A DNA stretch of 64,000 bases from contig JAHEWK010000005.1 in assembly GCA_020740775.1 (NCBI GenBank), positions 868,001 through 932,000 of the forward strand. Reading direction: 5' to 3'. This DNA is from Ilyonectria destructans. Taxonomy: Eukaryota; Ascomycota; Sordariomycetes; Hypocreales; Nectriaceae. A program made the position numbers and the translations under genes. Positions 56,984 through 64,000 of the stretch are shown one piece after another (within the stretch, counting starts at the first letter, position 1; each line of letters opens with the position of its first letter). The notes beneath the pieces are model-generated. The model made no database searches. It was given only the letters and a program-made list of their open reading frames with translations, and was not told where the DNA came from.

Positions 56984-58329
56984 ATGTCGCCGGACCCGGT
57001 GAGATTTCACTGCGCCTTCGCTGGCTGCAGCCGGTCGTACAAGAGAAGGGAGCATCTTTTGCGTCACCAACGAGACCATGCCAATCGTCGGCCCTTCGTC
57101 TGCAAAGCTTGTCAAGCGGCATTTAATCGGAGGTTAGTCGATGTTTTCAAACCAAATCGTTAGTCTTGGATGCTGATGAATTATCTTGTTAGAGACTTGT
57201 TGGCTCGCCATCTGGTGTTGAGCCATAGTGAGCCACCCCTCCAAGTCGACGACTGCGAACAAGTCAATGGCTCCCCTATCGCGGGCGAAGGTACCAATAT
57301 CAATCCCCACAAGGAGGTACGGTCCGTGTCTACCACTGAGAGTGTGGCTGTGGTTGAAGGCTTGGACCTACCAGGGGCATCATCATTGCTTGAGGCATCG
57401 AATCGATCTGAACTCTTGGCACTCTATTTCAGCGATTTTCATCCACATTGGCCCGTCTTACATGAAAAGTCATTCCGGGATTTGCCACAACCGCCTAAAC
57501 TAATGGTGGCCGTGCTTGTTACAGGCCTATGGATGCTGAAAACACCAGAGGCGCAGGCGAAAGCGACATCCTATCATAATGCTTTACTCGAAGAACTTGA
57601 GGAAGATATGGTACAGTACCCTTTGCTATATCGCTCACGTTGCCATCTCATGCATGCCATTGATACTGATATACAATACATAGGCTAGTAATGTGGACCT
57701 ATCACTGAATCCGCGACCTGAGCTGCTTGTCGGCTGTCAGACATTAATGATCTTGACCATCGTTTCAACATTCAAGTTAAAGGGTAGCTTCTTCGCGGTA
57801 ATGGTATTTGCCAAGATCGTGTTTCGATACTTCGATCGGGGTGGTGTACATGATCAAGCTAAGATTGATACTGCGTCTTCAGACCCGATCATTCGGGAAA
57901 GCTATCAACGGTTCGCAATAAGAAGGTTCCCTACGGAAACAACTTCATCTGACCGCTGACTGAGATAGGCTTGCTCTAGTACACTTCAAGTTAAATGTTC
58001 ATATAAGCTCTCTTCAGCTCACCTTCCTTCCCCAAGTCAAGCCCTTTGACTTTTTCCACCCTCGACTCCTCAGGGTCCGCGTTCCATCAACAGATACCAT
58101 TTGGAACGAGATGTCCATAGACGAAAAGGATGGATTCAGCTCTTCTTTTCTTGTTGGAAGCTTATTTGACCAATCTGCGGACTTGAATAGTCGCAGGCTT
58201 ATTTCCATGGTCGTGGCGTGGGATTTTCCACTTGGGATGATTCTCGGTTGCTTTTTGACAAGGCAACCTAGCGAGAGCTATGTCTCTCTCCTGCAGAGAA
58301 TACAGCCCTACATATATTCTCATTCGTAG
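56984..58329 (+). CDS. C2H2 zinc-finger transcription factor with fungal-specific TF domain (384 aa)
   Basis: Exons 56984-57132, 57193-57610, 57684-57910 and 57969-58329 close in frame at 384 residues. Two C2H2 fingers stand at the N-terminus: HCAFAGC...HLLRHQRDH and FVCKACQAAFNRRDLLARH (the second is split by intron 1). A linker follows, then a fungal-specific TF region (LLALYFSDFHPHWPVLHEKS, ELLVGCQTLMILTIVSTFKL, YQRLALVHFKLNVH, RLLRVRVPSTDTIWNEM). At 384 residues it is shorter than many relatives. The C-terminus (QPYIYSHS) could be natural or truncated. Intron 3 uses a weak GTTCGC donor. It lies between the NmrA-like and sugar-transporter genes and could control them (inference). Confidence 0.78.
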
Positions 58330-58527
58330 GGGGACCATTAATGTTAATTATCACCAGCACTACACAATTCTACCTCACAACCGGTTCGCGAATGCATCCG
58401 GCATATTGCGTCTGGTGGAACTAAGTGACGTTCCATATTCCGAGTCTTCAACAAGCTCAGCGTGGTACGAAATATTCAAGCAAAGTTCTTTACCTCATTC
58501 CCTTTATTAAGCTCCATAGGCCTATTA

Positions 58528-60407
58528 CTAATTCTCAGTCTTCTCCTCCACTTCCTTAACCCCCGCATCTGCCAAAGTCACAAGCTTTGTCTTGTGGAAC
58601 ATGCGGGGAGAGATGTCTCGAGACCACAGCTCGTCGATCTCGGTGTATGTACGCTTTCCAGTCTCCGGAATCATGACGTAAACAAATACAGTCGCTATGA
58701 CGAGGATCGCGCCGAAGATGAAGGCAATCTTTCCGCCAAGGTTTCCCTGATCCGGGTTGATGGCATATGGAAGCGAGAAACTCCAGATGCTGGCAGACAA
58801 GCCGTTTACCATTGTTGCCAAAGCTTGTGTTGGCGCTCGAAGTCGTGAAGTAGCATTTTCGGACGTGATGGGCCAAGCGACCGAACCAATAGTTGCTTGG
58901 TAGACTAGAGGGAGTTAGTATGGAGTCCTGCGTTCGGGGCAGAGGATTCACTTACCAAAGGACCAAACAGCCATGAAAACTATCTGACCCCAAATTGCAC
59001 CTGGAGCATTCACTACTGCCAGTATTCCAATGAGCAGCAGTGTCACGGAGAGGCCGGCGGTTCCCCAAAGGGCCGTGTTTCTTCGGCCAAACCACTCAAC
59101 GAAAAACCAGCCGCACATGTTACCCACCACCATCAAACCGCAAAGGCCGACAGTTGTATCGAATGACTTGGCCGTATCCATACCGGCAAGTTGCATGAAG
59201 TCTGTACCTATGTAAGTTTATGGCCTGCCTGAGGTCGGGTGGAACTTACAGCTCATGTAGCCAACAACCCAGGCATTTCCACTGGCAGTTTGGATAAAGA
59301 ACATGCTTGTGGCGACTACTGTGCGCTTAATTTGCTTTCTTGAGAGACATTCGGCCATCGACCCTTGCGACGAATTGTCCTGGTTCAAACGAGCAAGTGA
59401 TTGCTGAATCTCGGCCATTTTTCCATCGACGTCATAGTCGGACTTGTGCAGCTTAGCAATGTTTTGACGAGCCTTTTCATCTCTCCCATGAGCAATCAGC
59501 CAGTAAGGCGACCTATATGGTGAATTAGAATCCAAGAGGGCCAAACTAGCGATGCATCGAACTTACTCGGGGAACCAAGGAAGAATTGCCAGTCCAACGA
59601 GGGCAAACCCCCATTGAGTTGCGAACAAGACTTTGTAGGACATGGCACCATTATACTTGCTAGCCTCGCGCATAACACCATATGCGATGAGCTGGCCCAG
59701 AACGATAGCAAAGTTCATTCCGGCAGTTATGGCACCTCGGATAGAGGTAGGAGCCATCTCAGAGGCGTATGTAGGCGCAACGGTAGTAAAGCATCCCATG
59801 GGCAAACCAGTGAGGATCTTGGACCCAAAGAATTGTACTGGTGTCTCGGCAAAAACCTGCAGGAAAATACCGCCAACACTGAGGATGTATGCCACTGCGA
59901 TGCTCGGCTGGCGGCCCCATTTGTTGACTGTAAGTCCTGTAACGAAGGCGCCAAAAACGAGACCTATAACACATGAGGTTAGTGATATTTGGGCTTGTAA
60001 ATGTATATTTGCTAAACTTCATCGGCACGTACCAAAGATGGTTGCGCCCATCCACCCCAGCTGCCAGTTCGCATCGACAACGTAGTCACCAGCGTATGGA
60101 CGGCCAAAATCCTCTCGGAATGCCGCAATGGCCAGTACAATAGCACCAGCAAGACCGTCGAAACCCCAGGTCACACAGATGAAGAACATGTACATGCCTA
60201 ACAAAGTCAGTCAAGCGTCTCACAACATCAGAGTGTTCGCTTACACCAAAGAATGGGCTTTATGTTCTCCTTGATGGCTTCCGACCGTGTGAGCGACTGC
60301 TCTCGGGCCTCAAACCGAGCTGCCAAAGGCGTCAGGGCCATCGTGGCGTCCTCATGGTCGGGCTCAAGATGCTCAACCTGGGCATCGGTTGCCCCCTTCT
60401 CGGCCAT
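58528..60407 (-). CDS. MFS sugar transporter, SP family (536 aa)
   Basis: Six exons on the minus strand (60407-60245, 60197-60033, 59963-59567, 59512-59250, 59201-58956, 58904-58528) give 536 residues, the usual size for fungal hexose/oligosaccharide:H+ symporters. Hallmarks: TWGFDGLAGAIVLAIAAF in helix 1, NKWGRQPSI (the GR(K/R) loop), GLPMGCFTTVAPTYASEMAP with the following TSIRG (PESPR-like region after helix 5), SPYWLIAHGRDEKAR, FFVEWFGRRN, and near the end YVMIPETGKRTYTEIDELW (the PETKG motif). The DGLAG and MAPTSIRG stretches are typical of the maltose/alpha-glucoside-type subgroup, but specificity cannot be read. It is divergent to a GH3 beta-glucosidase, which suggests import of a glucoside. 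Confidence 0.92.
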
Positions 60408-61301
60408 TATGGTAGATGCAGCTGAGACGAGTGTGATGACCTTGGAAGAAATGCGGCAATGTATGAAGAGCCAGTGAGATCTAAAGAAACATGGAGTTGA
60501 TGTTACAACAAAGATGGGCCATGAGCTTTCCTTTATGTATTTGAAGAATTTGCCGCGGGTATGACCAGTGGCCAAGATTGAGTCGTTGCGGTCGCGGACT
60601 CTAGTGTCACAACTAGTACCCGACACAGGCCACGCGTTCCACTAGTCTCATGTTTGTACTATGGGGAAGAAGCTGGGGAGACGGGGAAACCGGGGAGCTG
60701 GGGCAGCTGGGACACCACCATTTGCTCACGAGTCGAGATAGTCTACAACCCAAGAACAGTCCAAGCCTCGGTAGTCAACGGGACCTACGCACCGGGACCT
60801 ATCATCCAACCATTTCACAGTGGAGTCAATATCTCGGAGAATCCTTGGAGAATCCCCCATCGACTGGTGTTGTGGTGTGGAGAATGCGGGCCTTCTCCAG
60901 CCTCCACGTCTCCCATCTTGCCCGGATTGGACATCGGGCGACAGAGACCTTGTCTTATTCGCTAACCCAATTGCACCCATGCTCCCGTGGATAATGGAAT
61001 CCGGCTGAGGACCGCTTTGTTAGTGATGAATTGCATGAAAGATGGGGAATTGACCGCCCCGCTTGTGAATGATACCAGCATAGTACGATATTCGAGTCAT
61101 TTGACCTCATCGTAGTATTCTCCGAGCATACTCCGCCGGGTACACCTCGGGTGTTGTGGAGTGTCCGATGGCCGGCAGATGCCTTGAGTTACAGTCGGAT
61201 GAGGTTGTTGGATCTTATAAATATGTCTCGTTTCGTGCTTGAGTAGTTGCCAGGCATCGTTTCTTCGCATGAATATGTGTCTGGTGGATTCGGGAACCAA
61301 C
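60408..61301. promoter_or_regulatory. Divergent promoter between sugar transporter and beta-glucosidase
   Basis: About 890 bases without a supported gene. TTATAAATATG at 61215-61225 is a good TATA candidate for the GH3 gene. Shared regulation of the two divergent genes is likely but no operator was identified. Confidence 0.45.
61215..61225 (+). promoter_or_regulatory. Putative TATA box of GH3 gene
   Basis: TTATAAATATG lies 45-85 bases before the candidate start codons (61269 and 61302). Confidence 0.45.
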
Positions 61302-64000
61302 ATGTCAAACACGGTGGAACAGCCCACTGACCCGGAGCTCCGAGCTCTACTCGCTCAGCTGGAGCTCCCTGAGAAGTTGGCAATGCTGGCTGGCCGCAGC
61401 GCCTGGGAGACGCACGCCATAGACCGTCTAGCCATCCCTTCTTTGAGAGTAAGTATTAATCATCGCACACAGACTTCAATTTTCTAGATAATGTTCTCAT
61501 ACAATTAACAGGTCAGCGATGGCCCGAACGGAGCACGCGGCAGCGACTTCTTTAACGGAAAAACCGCCGCTTGCTTTCCGGCCTGTGTATCTATTGCCGC
61601 CACCTTCAACCAGGCGTTAACTCGCCGGGTTGGCAAAGCTTTGGGCCAGGAAACTCAGACCAAGGGTTCATATGTTCTCCTTGGTCCTACTATATGCCCT
61701 CACCGTTCGCCCCTCGGTGGGCGCAACTTTGAGTCTTTCTCCGAGGACCCGCTCTTGACTGGCTTGATGGCGTCTGAATACGTCAAAGGTCTTCAGAGTG
61801 AACGAGTGGGCGCGACAGTAAAACATTTTGCTGTGAATGAGCAAGATACAAAGCGCTTTACAGTTAATGAGACAGTCTCTGAGAGGGCACTTCGGTAAGT
61901 CTTAATTGAGTGTCTCATATTCACAGCTTGCTAATTCCGAAATAGAGAGATTTACCTTCGTCCATTCGAAATCACAGTTAAGAATTCCGATCCTTGGTGT
62001 ATCATGACATCCTACCCCAAGGTCAACGGCGCCTACATTGACGCGCAGCCCACGTTTATTCAGAATATTCTCCGTGGCGAATGGGGTTTTAAGGGTCTGG
62101 TAATGAGCGACTGGGGTGCTGTCTCAAATTCTTTTGACAGCATCAAGTACGGGTGAGCAGCCGAGCCATCCACCGACGTCGAGAGTAAGACTAAAGATAA
62201 TAGCCTCGATCTCGAAATGCCCGGTCCCACGTATCGCCGAGGCATTGAGACTCTCACAAAGGGAATTCAAGACGGCCTACTTGACATTAAATCGGTTGAT
62301 GATAGAGTCTTTGCGGTCCTTAAACTACTACAGAGAACTGGCAAATTCGCAGACCGTCGAGAGGCCGTCACAGAAGAAGCTGTCAACACGCCAGAGCACC
62401 GAGCACTTATCAGAGAGGCGGGAGCAGAAGGTATTGTCCTCCTCAAGAATGCGGAGAACATTCTTCCCATCAACCCTAAAAAGACCCGCAAGATTGCCCT
62501 ACTTGGTCCCCTAGCCAAGACCGCGGCGGCTCACGGTGGTGGAAGTGCCTCCCTCAGCTGCCATTATAAGATTAGCCCCTATGACGCTTTCAAGGAGAGA
62601 CTTGGCTCCGATGTCGAAATAACCTCTGGAAAGGGTACGCTGGCTCTGTTGCTACCATGAACTTTGGAAAAATTGCTAATTGGCCTTAGGCGCTCACATT
62701 TTCCGAGCATATCCTGACATTGCAAATGGCCTTGTCTGCGATGATGGCGCTGGCTTCACTGCAACCTTTTTCAACTCTGCAGACTTCTCTGGCACTCCTT
62801 TTTACACCAAGCTCTTCCCTGTCGGCAATCTAATCAGCATTATGGATGACCAGGCTGTCGGAGCAAAGGCAATTCGTTTCAGCACGACGTATCATCCTCC
62901 TCGGTCTGGCAGCCATTATCTCAGCTTCTCTGGCATTGGGCCGTCGAAGTTGTACATTGACAAGGTTCTCGTCCACGACCAAGTTAACCAAACCAAGGAC
63001 TCGATGGATTACTTCCTTGGCGTCCAAGAAGAAGCCCGCTTCCAATTTGCGTTTGAGTCGACCAAGGAATATGACATCGTCATCGAGACCATCCAACCAC
63101 CGATCGGAAATTGTGACCTCCATTTGATGGCAAACACAATGGGAGCTCATCTAGGATTCATCGACCAGGCTGAGATGGAGACCGATCTCCTGGCGGAAGC
63201 GGTCAAACTTGCAAAGGACGCAGACCTTGCCATCTGCTTCGTCGGCAACTCAACGCAATGGGAGACAGAAGGACAGGACATGGCTGCCATGGTGCTTCCT
63301 TCAAACGGTTCGCAAGACGCACTTATTACTAGCGTAGCAGCTGTCAACGCCAACACAATCGTGGTCAACACTACCGGTGTCGCAGTTGAGATGCCGTGGC
63401 TTGACAAGGTCCCTGCGGTCCTCCAGGCTTGGTACGCCGGCCAGGAAACCGGAAACGCTGTCCTGGATGTGTTGCTAGGAGAAGTGAACCCGAGCGGCAA
63501 GCTCCCCATCTCATGGCCCCGGAAGTACGAGCACACTGCGTGCTACGGTAATTTTGGACTTGACAGCTATGACAGCTTGCAGGTGGAGTACGTCGAGGGT
63601 GTCAATGTCGGCTACCGCCACTTCGATCAACAGTATGGCACTGAGAAGGAGGTCCTCTTCCCCTTTGGATACGGCCTGAGCTACACGTCGTTCGAACTTA
63701 GTGATGCTACTATCTCGGGAAACCTCAGTGGAGCATCAGATGTCGTCACTGTTTCTGTATCGGTGACCAACACTGGCTCCAGGCCCGGTGCAGAGACAGC
63801 GCAAGTCTATGTCGCGCCGCCAAAGACAGACTCTGCGAATGGCAGACCGCCTAAGTCTCTCGTGGCATTTTCCAAGGTCTTCCTACAGCCCGGAGAGTCG
63901 AAGACGGTCTCGGCTACGTTTGGCCGAGATTGTGTCGCGTATTGGGATGACCAGAGCAAAGATACCGTAAACCAATGGAGGGTCGACGCAGGTCCGCATG
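61302..64000 (+). CDS. GH3 beta-glucosidase with PA14 domain, intracellular (3' end outside window)
   Basis: Exons 61302-61448, 61512-61894, 61946-62152, 62204-62634 and 62690 to beyond 64000. The start chosen (MSNTVEQPTDPELRALL) matches family N-termini; an in-frame ATG at 61269 is an alternative. GH3 motifs: VSDGPNGARGSDFF, GRNFESFSEDPLLTG, GATVKHFAVNEQDTKRF and GLVMSDWGAVSNS (nucleophile Asp about residue 232). A PA14 domain is inserted in the second half (from about GFTATFFNSADFSGTPFYTK to EYDIVIETIQPP). The C-terminal GH3 and fibronectin-III-like parts follow (AWYAGQETGNAVLDVLLGEV, FPFGYGLSYTSFEL, VTNTGSRPGAETAQVYVAPP). No signal peptide is seen, so it should cleave imported beta-glucosides in the cytosol, matching the divergent sugar transporter. 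The protein is incomplete at the right edge. Confidence 0.93.

Noticed and set aside
1..64000. tRNA, rRNA, CRISPR array or riboswitch
   Set aside because: No cloverleaf-like arms with B-box sequence, no rRNA-like conserved stretches and no regularly spaced repeats were seen; CRISPR is not expected in a fungal genome.

Overview
The window comes from a filamentous ascomycete (Pezizomycotina-type) nuclear genome. Genes carry many short introns (about 47-100 bp) with GT..AG ends and CTAAC/CTGAC-like branch sites. Zn2Cys6 and C2H2 regulators, MFS transporters, a Clr5-ankyrin gene and a kelch surface protein are all typical of that group. The genus cannot be read from the sequence. Exon joins below were inferred by hand from splice signals plus frame continuity. 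Every intact multi-exon model closes in frame.

Layout. 1-12 kb is a decayed, repeat-rich stretch. It holds the 5' part of a Cys-rich membrane protein, a MITE-like element with TA duplications, an intact kelch-repeat membrane protein (3.0-5.2 kb), and three adjacent broken genes on the minus strand: a GH5 glucanase, a Zn2Cys6 regulator and a sugar transporter. Two tandem repeat units, a 25-base G run and a hAT transposase relic complete it. 12.4-16.2 kb holds a DHA1-type MFS transporter and a Zn2Cys6 regulator, convergent. 16.2-18.7 kb is gene-poor with relic ORFs and another repeat pair.

18.7-36.7 kb is an island of large regulatory or immune-like proteins: a Clr5-ankyrin protein, an Hsp90-type ATPase fused to a DUF3883 (NO VEIN-type, PD-(D/E)XK-like) C-terminus, a broken hydrolase fused in frame to ankyrin repeats, a 952-residue AAA+ ATPase, and a divergently transcribed protein with a STAND-like region that lacks a P-loop. 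37.3-38.5 kb is a zinc alcohol dehydrogenase.

40.4-52.7 kb looks like a catabolic cluster: a PxpA (LamB/YcsF) protein, a sodium:solute symporter, a single-chain biotin carboxylase + AHS2 + AHS1 + biotin carrier protein without an allophanate hydrolase domain, and a Zn2Cys6 regulator. In bacteria PxpA acts with AHS1/AHS2 (PxpB/PxpC) as 5-oxoprolinase, so this may be a eukaryotic, biotin-linked amide-carboxylating system. GATA-type sites before the key genes would fit nitrogen control.

52.9-64 kb is a second metabolic group: a Zn2Cys6 regulator, an NmrA-like reductase, a C2H2 regulator, an SP-family sugar transporter and a divergently transcribed GH3 beta-glucosidase without a signal peptide, cut by the window end. 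It suggests uptake and intracellular cleavage of a glucoside. No rRNA, tRNA or CRISPR array was seen.
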